64,000 nucleotides of DNA from contig NZ_RHOH01000001.1 of assembly GCF_003946115.1 (NCBI RefSeq), forward strand, positions 62,001 through 126,000. The letters run 5' to 3'. Numbering within the stretch: position 1 is the first letter of the stretch; every line of letters begins with the position of its first letter. The notes beneath the pieces were generated by a model, which had not been told where the DNA came from, ran no database searches, and saw only the letters and a list, made by a program, of their open reading frames with translations. A program made the translations under genes and the position numbers. Positions 49,992 to 58,567 of this stretch are shown here, piece after piece. The stretch comes from Lacticaseibacillus daqingensis. Lineage in GTDB: Bacteria; Bacillota; Bacilli; Lactobacillales; Lactobacillaceae.

Positions 49992-50114
49992 ATCGTCGAG
50001 CTGCATGGCACAACGCGGAAGCGGCTAGCGACGCTCAAGCACTCGGGCCCAAGTGCGGCCCAAGCACTTGAGCTAGGCTACCCGTTCCGCTAAGGGCGTG
50101 CCACGCCGCTCTGG
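49992..50114. repeat. 123-bp hairpin repeat, reverse orientation (third interior type)
   Basis: The same outer ends (ATCGTCGAGCT..GCTCTGG) and length, but a different interior that still pairs: TGGCAC / GTGCCA, GCGGAA / TTCCGC, GCTCAAG / CTTGAGC. Confidence 0.75.
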
Positions 50115-50237
50115 ATCGTCGAGCTACGTGGCACATGAGGGTGTGGGCTAAGCTGCCCCGCCACTCACGCCTAAGTGCGGGCGTAAGCGTCAGGTCATCT
50201 TAGCCCAACCCTCATAATCGTGCCACTTCGCTCTGGT
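50115..50237. repeat. 123-bp hairpin repeat, reverse orientation (type I)
   Basis: It directly abuts the previous unit. The long stem GTGGCAC..ATGAGGGTGTGGGCTAAG pairs with CTTAGCCCAACCCTCAT..GTGCCAC. It ends 34 bases before the next gene. Confidence 0.75.
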
Positions 50238-50270
50238 TTGCTCTAGTTCTCGTCATCTAGGAGGATGAAC

Positions 50271-51461
50271 ATGCAACATTATGATTTTGATACATTGGCT
50301 GATCGGTCTGTCGATCACGCGCGCAAATGGGATTCGGGCATCGTGCACAGCAAGTTTCCGCAGGTGCGCGAGGACTTCATCCCGCTGTGGATCGCTGATA
50401 TGGATTTTCAGGCCGCGCCTGAGATCCGCACGGCGCTGGCAGAAATGGCCAACAACGGGGCGTACGGCTACACGTATTCCACGGACCGCTGGTACAACAG
50501 TGTGATCAACTGGCAAAAGACGCGGCACCACGCCCACGTTGAAAAGGACTGGATCACCCTCGGGTACGGCACGGTGCCGAACATGCATGTGCTGATTCAG
50601 GCCATGCTGGCACCCGGTGACAGCGTTCTGCTCAACACCCCGGTGTACGGGCCGTTCGCTTACGCCGCTGAGCACAATGATCGCGGGGTCATCACGGTAC
50701 CGCTCCTGAAGCACGGGTTGCGTTACGACCTGGACTGGGCCAAACTGGAAGACGTGATGGCGACGCAGCACCCGAAGATGACCTTCTTCTGCAACCCGCA
50801 TAACCCGTCCGGGCGCATCTGGACGGCGGCTGAGCTGGAGCGGATGGCAGCCCTGTGTCTAAAGTATCATGTGTTGCTGGTATCCGACGAGGTGCACTCG
50901 GAGCACATCATGACCGGCACCTTCACCAGCGCGCTGGAGCTGCCGGCGAAGTACCTTGATAACCTCGTGATGTTCACCTCACCGAACAAGGGCTTTAACC
51001 TCGGCGGTCTGAAGCTGTCGTACTCGATCATCCCGAACGCTGAACTGCGCGCCGCGTTCCGCAAGCGCTACGCCGCCAACTCGGTGACCAGCCCGAACGT
51101 GCCTGGCCAGATCGCGATGACGGTGGCGTATGAATCCTGTGGTGACTGGCTCAACCAGTGCGAAGCGTACATTCGTGAAAATCTGCGCATCACGCAGGCT
51201 GCCATTGACGCCGAGTTCCCTGGATGGGAGCTGATGGAAATGGATTCCTCGTACCTACCGTGGGTCAACGTGGCGGAATCCGGCCATGACATGCACACGA
51301 TCGCGAAAACCATGGCGGAGTCCGCCGGGGTGGTCGTCGGCATCGGGGATGATTACGTGGCCAACGCGGAGAACTTCCTGCGGCTCAACCTCGGGACGTC
51401 CCACGCGGTCATTGAAGAAGCGATGACGCGGATGGCCCAGACCTGGCGCAAGATGCAATAA
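50271..51461 (+). CDS. MalY/PatB-family PLP-dependent C-S lyase
   Basis: A 396-residue fold-type I PLP enzyme of the MalY/PatB group (cystathionine beta-lyase-like). Features: N-terminal DRSVDHARKWD, WIADMDFQAAPEI, the PLP-phosphate region, NPHNPSG, VSDEVHSEH, and the Schiff-base Lys in SPNKGFNLGGLK. It cleaves cysteine S-conjugates or cystathionine to a thiol, pyruvate and ammonia via 2-aminoacrylate; E. coli MalY also represses mal genes. ATG 50271 is six bases after GGAGG; ATG 50265 touches that site. Downstream are EIIA, RidA and a 2-hydroxyacid dehydrogenase in a compact order, so a joint role in C-S lyase chemistry is likely. Confidence 0.9.
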   Translation: MQHYDFDTLADRSVDHARKWDSGIVHSKFPQVREDFIPLWIADMDFQAAPEIRTALAEMANNGAYGYTYSTDRWYNSVINWQKTRHHAHVEKDWITLGYGTVPNMHVLIQAMLAPGDSVLLNTPVYGPFAYAAEHNDRGVITVPLLKHGLRYDLDWAKLEDVMATQHPKMTFFCNPHNPSGRIWTAAELERMAALCLKYHVLLVSDEVHSEHIMTGTFTSALELPAKYLDNLVMFTSPNKGFNLGGLKLSYSIIPNAELRAAFRKRYAANSVTSPNVPGQIAMTVAYESCGDWLNQCEAYIRENLRITQAAIDAEFPGWELMEMDSSYLPWVNVAESGHDMHTIAKTMAESAGVVVGIGDDYVANAENFLRLNLGTSHAVIEEAMTRMAQTWRKMQ

Positions 51462-51479
51462 CTGAATGGAGTGAATGAG

Positions 51480-51965
51480 ATGTTCAACTTTTTAAAGAAG
51501 CAAGCCAAAACAGTGACGATCGTGGCCCCAGCAGACGGGCAGGCGATGCCGGTGACGGCCGTTTCCGACCCAATGTTTGCCCAGAAGATCATGGGGGACG
51601 GCTACGCGGTCAAGCCAAGCAGTGACGCGGTGTACGCCCCGGTGAGCGGCCAGGTGGTGTCGGTGTTCCCGACCAAGCACGCCATCTCGTTGCGCACGGC
51701 TGACGGGCTTGAAGTCCTGTTGCACATGGGGGTCGACACCGTTGAGCTGAAGGGTGGCCCGTTTGCTTTGACCGTCAGCGACGGCCAAACCGTCACGGCC
51801 GGGGATGCCCTGGGCACCATGGACCGTGCGGCGATCGCCGCGGCTGGCAAGTCCGACGAGTTGATCGTCGTGTTCACGAATATGGATAAGGTCAAGGCCT
51901 TCCCGACTGTGGCAGCGGCCACGGTGACGCACGGCCAGACCCTTGGTGACATCACCTTAGCCTAA
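51480..51965 (+). CDS. PTS glucose-type EIIA component
   Basis: A 161-residue free-standing EIIA of the glucose family (EIIA-Glc/Crr type). The phosphorylated His is in VLLHMGVDTVELKGG, with the second conserved His in FPTKHAISL. It starts at ATG 51480, eight bases after GGAG; a GTG at 51471 is rejected. It probably supplies the EIICB encoded at 48309, which lacks its own EIIA, although the C-S lyase gene and the repeats lie between. ridA follows 12 bases after the stop. Confidence 0.92.
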   Translation: MFNFLKKQAKTVTIVAPADGQAMPVTAVSDPMFAQKIMGDGYAVKPSSDAVYAPVSGQVVSVFPTKHAISLRTADGLEVLLHMGVDTVELKGGPFALTVSDGQTVTAGDALGTMDRAAIAAAGKSDELIVVFTNMDKVKAFPTVAAATVTHGQTLGDITLA

Positions 51966-51977
51966 AGGAGACGGATT

Positions 51978-52349
51978 ATGAGCAAAACGATTTTCACCCC
52001 GGCTGCCCCGGCACCGATCGGACCGTACACTCAGGCCCAAGCGGTCGGGAACACGCTGTATTGTTCCGGCCAGATCGGCCTGGACCCCGCGACCGGCGAG
52101 CTGGTCGCCGGCGGCATTGTCGAACAGACCCAACAGGTGCTCAAGAACCTCCAGGCCGTGCTTGAGGCAGCCGGAGTCGGGCCCGAGGCGGTGGTCAAAA
52201 CCACCTGCCTGCTTGCGGACATCGCTGATTTCCCGGCGTTTAACGACCTGTACGCCACCGTCTTCAGCACGCCAGCGCGCTCGACTTTTGCGGTCAAAAG
52301 CTTGCCGAAAGCGGCCTTGGTCGAAGTTGAAGTGATCGCGGCGCTGTAA
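51978..52349 (+). CDS. ridA: RidA-family reactive imine/enamine deaminase
   Basis: A 123-residue trimeric cytoplasmic protein that hydrolyses 2-aminoacrylate and other imine intermediates made by PLP enzymes. Signature residues are present: PIGPYTQA near the N-terminus, the Arg of the active site in TPARSTFAVKSLPKAALVEVE, and the conserved Cys in VVKTTCLLADI. AAAGGAG precedes the ATG. The placement two genes after a PLP C-S lyase, whose reaction makes 2-aminoacrylate, gives it an obvious local role. A good terminator follows. Confidence 0.95.
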   Translation: MSKTIFTPAAPAPIGPYTQAQAVGNTLYCSGQIGLDPATGELVAGGIVEQTQQVLKNLQAVLEAAGVGPEAVVKTTCLLADIADFPAFNDLYATVFSTPARSTFAVKSLPKAALVEVEVIAAL

Positions 52350-52362
52350 GCGGGCCGCACTG

Positions 52363-52409
52363 AAGGCCATCCGCCCAACCGATCCCGGCCGGTGCGGGTG
52401 GCCTTTTTT
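52363..52409 (+). terminator. Terminator after ridA
   Basis: AAGGCCAtCCGC / GCGGgTGGCCTT with T6, 24 bases before the next gene; transcription into that gene may be partial. Confidence 0.8.
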
Positions 52410-52432
52410 CTGAGCAAAGGAGAAACCCAAAA

Positions 52433-53371
52433 ATGACTTATACCGTTGGCATTATTGGCGTCGGCCACGTCGGCGCCGCAGTGGCCACCGCACTGGTTCT
52501 GCGCGGCAGCGTGGGGAAGCTGTGGCTGGTGGACCAAAAAGACGCGAAGGCGCAGGCCGAAGCGCTGGATCTGATGGACCAAAACGCGTTGCTCGACAAG
52601 CAAACCGCTGTCGATTGCTTTGCTTACGCCAGCGACTGGCATCAGCTGGCCGCGTGTGACGTGGTCGTCCTTGCGGCAGGGGATATCAGCATCCTCGGCG
52701 GGGACAACCCTGACCGGTTTGCGGAGCTGCGCAATTCCATCCGCGTGGTGGGCGATGTGGCACCGCGGCTCAAGGCCTCGGGCTTTGATGGCGTGCTCAT
52801 CAACATCACGAATCCGTGTGACGTGGTCGTGACCTACCTGCAGCAGCAAACCGGCATCCCGTTCGCCCGCATCTTCGGCACCGGCACCACGCTGGACACG
52901 GCCCGGATGAAAAAGGCCGTCGCCAAGCGGCTCGGCTGCACGCTGGCCGATGTCACCGGGTACGTGCTCGGGGAACACGGCGAAAGCCAGTTCACGGCCT
53001 GGTCGACCGTCCGGGTCGGGGGCGTGCCGATCGACCAGATCGCCGCGGCTCAGCACCTTTCGCTGCCCGAATTCAAAGAGGCGGCCCGCATGGGGGCCTG
53101 GCAGATCCTGGCCGGCAAGGGCTTCACGGCATACGGCATCGGCTTGTCCGCCACCGTCATGGTGGAGGCCGTGCTGGCTGACAGCCACCGCGCGTTGGCG
53201 GTGTCCGCCTACGATCCGGCGATCGGCTGCTACATCGGCCAGGTGGCGCAGCTCGGCGCGGCCGGCATCGAGCAGGTGCTGCCGGTGCCGCTGACCGCGG
53301 CGGAACAGGCTCAACGCGCGGCCTCCGTTGCCTCGATCCAGCACATGTTACACACCATCGACCCTGCGTAG
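52433..53371 (+). CDS. L-lactate / L-2-hydroxyisocaproate dehydrogenase family protein
   Basis: A 312-residue NAD-dependent enzyme reducing 2-oxoacids to L-2-hydroxyacids. The Rossmann motif GVGHVGAAVA, the NPCD motif, and the catalytic His in GEHGESQFTAWSTVRVGG are all present. The segment GTGTTLDTARMKKA and the WSTVRV stretch resemble L-hydroxyisocaproate dehydrogenase of lactobacilli more than fermentative Ldh (which has SGTSLDSARFR). It could reduce the pyruvate or branched 2-oxoacids produced near the C-S lyase and RidA. AAAGGAG precedes the ATG. A perfect parS site lies just after the stop. Confidence 0.87.
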   Translation: MTYTVGIIGVGHVGAAVATALVLRGSVGKLWLVDQKDAKAQAEALDLMDQNALLDKQTAVDCFAYASDWHQLAACDVVVLAAGDISILGGDNPDRFAELRNSIRVVGDVAPRLKASGFDGVLINITNPCDVVVTYLQQQTGIPFARIFGTGTTLDTARMKKAVAKRLGCTLADVTGYVLGEHGESQFTAWSTVRVGGVPIDQIAAAQHLSLPEFKEAARMGAWQILAGKGFTAYGIGLSATVMVEAVLADSHRALAVSAYDPAIGCYIGQVAQLGAAGIEQVLPVPLTAAEQAQRAASVASIQHMLHTIDPA

Positions 53372-53377
53372 GGGCGA

Positions 53378-53393
53378 TGTTTCACGTGAAACA
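53378..53393. promoter_or_regulatory. parS site 2 (perfect)
   Basis: TGTTTCACGTGAAACA, the full ParB/Spo0J palindrome, six bases after the dehydrogenase stop codon. Confidence 0.95.
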
Positions 53394-53404
53394 AAAAATG
53401 ACTC

Positions 53405-53433
53405 AGGCGCGCCGGTGACAAGGCGCGCCTTTC
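53405..53433 (+). terminator. Terminator of the dehydrogenase gene
   Basis: AGGCGCGCC / GGCGCGCCT around an 8-base loop, followed by TTTC. Confidence 0.7.
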
Positions 53434-53484
53434 ATTCGCGCTAGTTCGTGAATCAGTTAATTATTTCCGGTTGAATCAGAAAAT

Positions 53485-53521
53485 GTTAGCGTTTTCAATC
53501 TTGTCTAGCACCCCTAGACTA
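53485..53521 (+). promoter_or_regulatory. cre site, promoter and operator-like repeat upstream of the PRD regulator
   Basis: TGTTAGCGTTTTCA (53485-53498) has one mismatch to the cre consensus and contains the -35 (TTTTCA). After 17 bases comes TAGACT (53516-53521). The inverted repeat GTCTAG / CTAGAC (53504-53509, 53515-53520) lies within the promoter. Confidence 0.6.
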
Positions 53522-53544
53522 GATTGTGGGGGGAGGGAACCAGA

Positions 53545-55470
53545 ATGAGATACGGGCAGATCTTGGAACGACTTGAAGAAGCGCAACCGGCGCCCGTTTC
53601 ACGTGCGGCGCTGACGGGGTCACTGGCCATTACGGAGCGGACACTCAGCTCTGACATTCGGACGCTGAATGATGATGGTGTGCACCATGGCTTCACGATC
53701 ACAACGGTGCGCGGCCGGGGCTACGCGCTGCGCATCACGGATCCCAAGCGATACGCACAGTACTGTACGCGCGAACTGCCGGCACCGGGCCCAGCCGATG
53801 TGGCCCAGCGCGTGCGCAACCTTGAGATGCTGCTCCTGCTGGCCGGCACCTTTATCACCTCAGAGGAGCTGGCCCAGCGCCTGAACGTGAGCGTGCCCAC
53901 CATCAAAAGCGACATGAAGCAGACCCGCCAGTTCTTTGCGGAGCATCAGCTCAACGTGATGGGCCGCGCGCATTATGGCAGTTGTGTCACAGGCACCGAA
54001 GAGCACAAGCGGCGCGCCATCATTGACCTGTTCCGCGCGCAGCTCCCGGCCCCGATGGTCACCCCGGAGTACTCGGCGTTCGTTCAGACGCTGGACGAGC
54101 CGCAACTGCGCGCCCAACTGACGACCCAGCTGCAGGCCCATCAACTGACGATCAACGATGCGCTGCTTAAGAACGTGATCGAGCACACCCGGCTGTTGAT
54201 CTATCGCATGACGCGCCGGAATTACATCACGCCGGACACCGCCAGCCTGGTGCCAGAGCCAACGCGCGATGCCCGCGTGGATGTGCTGGTTGACGCAATC
54301 GTGACGTACATCCACGGGCACTACGACCTGATCCTGCCGCAGTATGAGGTCACGTACCTGCGCAACCAGATGATCGGCAAGCTCTCGTATGTGGACAGCC
54401 AGGATGAAGCTCGGTACAAGGCTATGATCGCGGCGGCGCTCCGGCAGTTGGACCGGTCCTACGCCACGCGGTTTGCGGCGGATGAGGAGCTCAAGGCCTC
54501 GCTACTGATCCACCTGGCCACCCTGTTCAAGCGCCTGTCCACCAACCATCAGCTCAAAAACCCGCTGCTCGATGATATCTACATGCGCTACGCCAATGTG
54601 ATCAACACCGCGCTGGACTTCATGCAGCTGATGCTCCCGGCAGACCGGCCGATGATCAGCAAAGATGAGCTGGGCTACATCGCCATTTACTTTGCCGCCA
54701 GCCTTGAAAAGCAAAAGGTGCAGGAGATGGAGGCCTACCGGAACGTGGTCGTGCTGACCGATAACGGGCGCGGCACGGCGTACCTGCTCGAAAACGGGCT
54801 GCGCCGCCTGTTCCCCAACGCCAAGATTCAGACGCTGGCGGTCAACGAGCTCAATCAGCTGACCGCGGCCGTGAACTTGGTGGTGGCCACCGTGGCGGTC
54901 CCGGCGCTCCCTGTGGCTGTGCCCGTGATCGAGATCAGCCAGATCCTGTCCGATCGCACGATGACGCGGGTCGAAAACGCGGTGCACCTGCTGCACGAGG
55001 ACCCCACCCATTTTGTCAGTAGCCAGGAACAGCTGATGTCCCTGTTTGACCCGGCGCACTTTGCCGTTGTGGCTGGCGGGGACTACCTGACGCTGTTGCG
55101 CCAGCGCGGGGCGGCGCTGGAGGCGGATGGGTCCGCGGCGGCGGGCTTTGCGGCTAGCGTGCTCGAGCGTGAGGAGCGCATCGACACGGTGTACGAGCAC
55201 GGCATCGCAGGGCCGCACCCGATGAGCAGCTTTGCCCAGTTTGAGCGGATCGATGTCACCTTGCTCCAAGCGCCCCTCGACTACGAACAAAAACGGGTGC
55301 AGGCCATCTTCTTGATCAACCTGCGCCGCGGCCACCTCGTGCTCCATCAGGAAATCAGCCGCATGATGATCGCGTTGATGAACGATGCGACACTGCTTGC
55401 CGAGCTGCACCGGGTGCGCACTTACCCTGAATTTATTGCCATTATGACACAAGCGATCAATAGGAGATGA
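53545..55470 (+). CDS. PRD-containing transcriptional activator (LicR/MtlR type)
   Basis: A 641-residue regulator: two N-terminal helix-turn-helix domains (RYGQILERLEEAQ; ITSEELAQRLNVSVPTIKSDM), two PRDs (around LRNQMIGKLSYVD and DELGYIAIYFAASLEKQ), an EIIB-like domain in which the usual Cys is replaced (VVLTDNGRGTAYLL), and a C-terminal EIIA-like domain with candidate phosphorylated His in GIAGPHPMS. It should activate the PTS genes that follow directly. ATG 53545 is eight bases after GGGGGGAGGG; the longer TTG start is inside that site. It lies four bases before the EIIA gene and is co-transcribed with it. Confidence 0.92.
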   Translation: MRYGQILERLEEAQPAPVSRAALTGSLAITERTLSSDIRTLNDDGVHHGFTITTVRGRGYALRITDPKRYAQYCTRELPAPGPADVAQRVRNLEMLLLLAGTFITSEELAQRLNVSVPTIKSDMKQTRQFFAEHQLNVMGRAHYGSCVTGTEEHKRRAIIDLFRAQLPAPMVTPEYSAFVQTLDEPQLRAQLTTQLQAHQLTINDALLKNVIEHTRLLIYRMTRRNYITPDTASLVPEPTRDARVDVLVDAIVTYIHGHYDLILPQYEVTYLRNQMIGKLSYVDSQDEARYKAMIAAALRQLDRSYATRFAADEELKASLLIHLATLFKRLSTNHQLKNPLLDDIYMRYANVINTALDFMQLMLPADRPMISKDELGYIAIYFAASLEKQKVQEMEAYRNVVVLTDNGRGTAYLLENGLRRLFPNAKIQTLAVNELNQLTAAVNLVVATVAVPALPVAVPVIEISQILSDRTMTRVENAVHLLHEDPTHFVSSQEQLMSLFDPAHFAVVAGGDYLTLLRQRGAALEADGSAAAGFAASVLEREERIDTVYEHGIAGPHPMSSFAQFERIDVTLLQAPLDYEQKRVQAIFLINLRRGHLVLHQEISRMMIALMNDATLLAELHRVRTYPEFIAIMTQAINRR

Positions 55471-55474
55471 CCTC

Positions 55475-55801
55475 ATGGACGAACAAGAACTCGCCGTTTT
55501 CAACATCATTTCACTTGCTGGTGACAGCCGCACGCTCGCGTTCGAGGCCCTTCGCCTCGCGCGGCAAGGCGATTTTGACCAAGCGGACGCCAAACTCGAG
55601 GCGGCCCGCAAAGCATCGGTCGAAGTACATAAGCTTCAAACCGAAATGATCACCAAGGAAGCGCAAGGCGAGCACCAAAACGTCAGCCTGCTCATGGTAC
55701 ATGCGCAGGACCACCTGATGACCAGCCTGCTGGCCCGCGATTTGATTACCGAAATGATTGGGATGCTGAAGGAACAAAATTTGCAAGGGAGTCTAGACTG
55801 A
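55475..55801 (+). CDS. PTS lactose/cellobiose-family EIIA component
   Basis: A 108-residue all-helical EIIA that forms trimers and carries phosphate on the His in LLMVHAQDHLMTS. AGGAG precedes the ATG. Its stop overlaps the start of the M42 peptidase gene (TGATG). In most such operons EIIA, EIIB and EIIC are adjacent; here a peptidase gene separates EIIA from EIIB. Confidence 0.94.
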   Translation: MDEQELAVFNIISLAGDSRTLAFEALRLARQGDFDQADAKLEAARKASVEVHKLQTEMITKEAQGEHQNVSLLMVHAQDHLMTSLLARDLITEMIGMLKEQNLQGSLD

Positions 55802-56841
55802 TGGATGTAAACGTATTACGTGATCTGAGCAATGCAGACGGTGTGGTTGCCTGCGAACAGGAAGTGCGCGATGTCTTGAAGCGCACACTGGCCACCGTGG
55901 TGGATGAAACCACGTATGACGGCCTTGGCAGCATGATCTGCAAGCAAGTGGGCACCGGCACCGGGCCCAAGGTGATGATCGCCGCGCATATGGATGAGGT
56001 TGGGTTCATGGTGCGCAGCATCACGGACGGCGGCTTGTTGATGCTGATGGTGGTCGGCGGCGTTAAAACCAGCGTGCTGCAGTTTCAAAAGCTGCGGCTG
56101 ACCACCCGCGAAGGCAAAAAGCTGAATGGTATTGTGGCGGGTGAATACGACCCAACGGCCAGCTCCAAGCTGTACTTTGACATCGGGGCCAAGACGAAGC
56201 AGGAAGTCCTGGACTTGGGCGTCAACATCGGGGACATGGTCACCTTCAGCACCGAGTTCGAAGCGCTTGACCTGCCCAACACCTACATCGGCAAAGCGAT
56301 GGATGACCGGCTGGGGTGTTACGCCTTGTACGAAATTGCCAAGCAGATGCAACACATTGCGCACCCCAATGACATCTACTACGTCTGCACATACGGCGAA
56401 GAAGTCGGGCTGCGCGGGGCGCAAACCGCCTCGTACCTCGTGGACCCGGATCTCGTGTTCGTGATCGATGTGGCCTGCTACCCGGATGAGTTCCGGCGGG
56501 ATAACACCAACAACCGCCAGATCGGGGCCGGCCCGATGCTGACCCACTTTGACCGCACGCTCTCGCCGAACCGCGCGCTGATGAACTTGGTCAAGGACAC
56601 AGCCCAGGCTTCGGGCTTGCCCCTGCAGATGGACATGTTCAACCGCGGCGGCACCGATGGGGGCGAGGCCCACAAGGTGCGCGAAGGGAAGGCCACCGTG
56701 GTCACCTGCCTGCCGTGCCGCTACGGCCACTGTGCCTACTCGCTGATCGACCTGACCGACACCCAAAACATCGCGGCGCTGTACACCCGCATTTTGCCGC
56801 AACTGGATGCCACCATGAAAGACACCGTCTACACGTTCTAG
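55801..56841 (+). CDS. M42-family metallopeptidase (FrvX/SgcX-like)
   Basis: A 346-residue dinuclear metallo-aminopeptidase of the M42 family. Ligand motifs are present: AAHMDEVGFMV (His and Asp), GKAMDDRLGCYAL (bridging Asp), YGEEVGLRGAQ (catalytic and ligand Glu), DVACYPDE and RYGHCAYS (final His). Enzymes of this family trim peptides; E. coli FrvX and SgcX are M42 proteins in PTS operons of unknown substrate. Here the gene overlaps EIIA and precedes EIIB. A role on imported glycopeptides or glyco-amino acids is possible (inference). Confidence 0.92.
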   Translation: MDVNVLRDLSNADGVVACEQEVRDVLKRTLATVVDETTYDGLGSMICKQVGTGTGPKVMIAAHMDEVGFMVRSITDGGLLMLMVVGGVKTSVLQFQKLRLTTREGKKLNGIVAGEYDPTASSKLYFDIGAKTKQEVLDLGVNIGDMVTFSTEFEALDLPNTYIGKAMDDRLGCYALYEIAKQMQHIAHPNDIYYVCTYGEEVGLRGAQTASYLVDPDLVFVIDVACYPDEFRRDNTNNRQIGAGPMLTHFDRTLSPNRALMNLVKDTAQASGLPLQMDMFNRGGTDGGEAHKVREGKATVVTCLPCRYGHCAYSLIDLTDTQNIAALYTRILPQLDATMKDTVYTF

Positions 56842-56856
56842 AAGGGAGCGATTACT

Positions 56857-57192
56857 ATGAATATCGTTTTATGCTGTGCCGGGGGATTCTCCACGACCAT
56901 GATGATGGAAAAAATCAAAGATGTGATCCGCGCCAGTGCGCGGCTCAACATCGAGGACTTTACCCTGAAGGCGATCTCTGCGGATATGCTGCAGGAAGAA
57001 ACCGAACCGATCGATGTCGTTTTGATCGGCCCTCAGATCGCGCACCGCGAAGAATACATTCGCGGCATTCTTGAGCCACGAGGCGCCGCGTACGCCATTA
57101 TGGACAAGGAGACCTACGGCAAAATGGACGGTGCCACCGCGCTGAAAATGGCGCTGATCGCGGACCGGAAGGCGCACATGAAGGGGGCGTAG
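56857..57192 (+). CDS. PTS lactose/cellobiose-family EIIB component
   Basis: A 111-residue EIIB with the phosphorylated Cys in the N-terminal loop NIVLCCAGGFSTTMM (C7 by family position) and the fold continuing VVLIGPQIAHREEYIR. AGAAGGGAG precedes the ATG, 15 bases after the M42 gene. It passes phosphate from the EIIA at 55475 to the sugar bound by the EIIC that starts four bases later. Confidence 0.94.
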   Translation: MNIVLCCAGGFSTTMMMEKIKDVIRASARLNIEDFTLKAISADMLQEETEPIDVVLIGPQIAHREEYIRGILEPRGAAYAIMDKETYGKMDGATALKMALIADRKAHMKGA

Positions 57193-57195
57193 CCA

Positions 57196-58509
57196 ATGTT
57201 TGACAAGTTCCAGAAGTTCATGGAGAAATACTTTATGCCGCTGGCGCAGAAGCTGGATAACAACCCCCAGCTGAAAGCCGTGAAGTCCGGGATGATGGGG
57301 CTGACCCCATTCACCATCCTGGGTAGTATCTTCGCCATCCTGCCGGCCTTGCCGAACATGATCGGGAAGAATAACCCGCTGAGCCAGTTCATTTTGACCA
57401 ACGCGGAGATCCTCGACCTGCCCGTGACCCTGTCCTTGGGCTTCATGGCCTTGTACGCCACGATGACGATCTCTTACAGCATGGGTAATTACTACAAGCT
57501 TTACATCCCGGGCTGCGTGGGCCTGTCCACCTTCGCCTTCGTGATGCTGTCGATCCAGTTCGACAAAAACGGCGCCCCGAACCTCGCCAACTTTGGCGCC
57601 CGTGGCCTGTTTGTGGCCATCGCGGTGGGGCTGTTGACCGTTGAGCTGTACCGCTGGTGCCAGCACCACCACCTGTCCATCACGATGCCAGAAGGGGTGC
57701 CGGATTTTGTCTCCAGCTCCTTTGAAATCATTCCGACCGCACTGATCGTTGGGGGCACCTTCATCGTGCTCCGCGGCGTGTGCCTGAACTTCACCGGGGT
57801 GCTGCCACCGGACATGCTGGCCAAAGTCGTTGGCCCGCTGGTGGGGAGCATGGATAGCCTCGTGACCGTTTGGCTGCTCGGGATCCTGCAACTGACTTTG
57901 TTCTTCTTCGGGATCCATCCCTCCGTTCTCAGCGGGATCACCCAGCCGATCATGTACCAGTTCTTCGCCGAAAACGTGGAAGCCTTCCGTGCCGGCACCG
58001 CCATTCCGCACTTCTACACGCCGGGTTCCGCCAGCGCCTTCTTCGGGTTCACCGGTGCCGGCATGTCCATCGGGTGCGTCCTGCTGGCCATGTTCTCCAA
58101 GAGCCCACAGTACAAGAAGATTGGTCGGATCTCGCTGATCCCGTGCCTGTTTGGCATCAACGAACCCATTCTTTTCGGCCTGCCGGTGATCCTGAACCCG
58201 ATCATGTTCATCCCGTTCGTGATCGGTGGCAACATCGTCGCCCAGCTGCCGTACATGTTTATGAAGTTTGGCTGGCTCGATAAGCCGATTTTCACGCCGC
58301 CATACGTGGGGGCGTTCCTCGAAGGGTTCCTCACCAACGGGGACTGGCGCTCCATTGTCGTCAACGCCCTGCAAGTGGTTTTGGCTGTCCTTGTTTACCT
58401 GCCGTTCTTCAAAGTGATGGAGAAGCAGCAGATGAAGCAGGATGCCGCCCGCAAGGAAGTCGTTTTGGAAGACGAATCGATGCTGGACGACTTGAACCTG
58501 GACTTCTAA
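57196..58509 (+). CDS. PTS lactose/cellobiose-family EIIC component
   Basis: A 437-residue membrane permease with about ten transmembrane segments. Family features are MMGLTPFTILGSIFAILPALP near the N-terminus and IPCLFGINEPILFGLPVILNP, the conserved sugar-binding loop. The ribosome binding site GGGGG lies in the end of the EIIB gene. Related permeases carry cellobiose, lactose, chitobiose and similar disaccharides; the true substrate here is unknown, and the two peptidases in the operon make an amino-acid-linked sugar conceivable. Confidence 0.94.
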   Translation: MFDKFQKFMEKYFMPLAQKLDNNPQLKAVKSGMMGLTPFTILGSIFAILPALPNMIGKNNPLSQFILTNAEILDLPVTLSLGFMALYATMTISYSMGNYYKLYIPGCVGLSTFAFVMLSIQFDKNGAPNLANFGARGLFVAIAVGLLTVELYRWCQHHHLSITMPEGVPDFVSSSFEIIPTALIVGGTFIVLRGVCLNFTGVLPPDMLAKVVGPLVGSMDSLVTVWLLGILQLTLFFFGIHPSVLSGITQPIMYQFFAENVEAFRAGTAIPHFYTPGSASAFFGFTGAGMSIGCVLLAMFSKSPQYKKIGRISLIPCLFGINEPILFGLPVILNPIMFIPFVIGGNIVAQLPYMFMKFGWLDKPIFTPPYVGAFLEGFLTNGDWRSIVVNALQVVLAVLVYLPFFKVMEKQQMKQDAARKEVVLEDESMLDDLNLDF

Positions 58510-58524
58510 CGCACCGGATGACGA

Positions 58525-58549
58525 AGGGCCGCCTGGCGGCCCTTTATTA
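58525..58549 (+). terminator. Hairpin between EIIC and the M24 peptidase
   Basis: GGGCCGCC / GGCGGCCC-type stem followed by TTTATT; a weak terminator that may allow read-through. Confidence 0.55.
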
Positions 58550-58567
58550 TAGAAAGGAATGACTCAA

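Noticed and set aside
53594-53609. A further parS-like site (GTTTCACGTG) inside the PRD regulator
   Set aside because: Only the left half matches; the right half has several mismatches and it lies in coding sequence.
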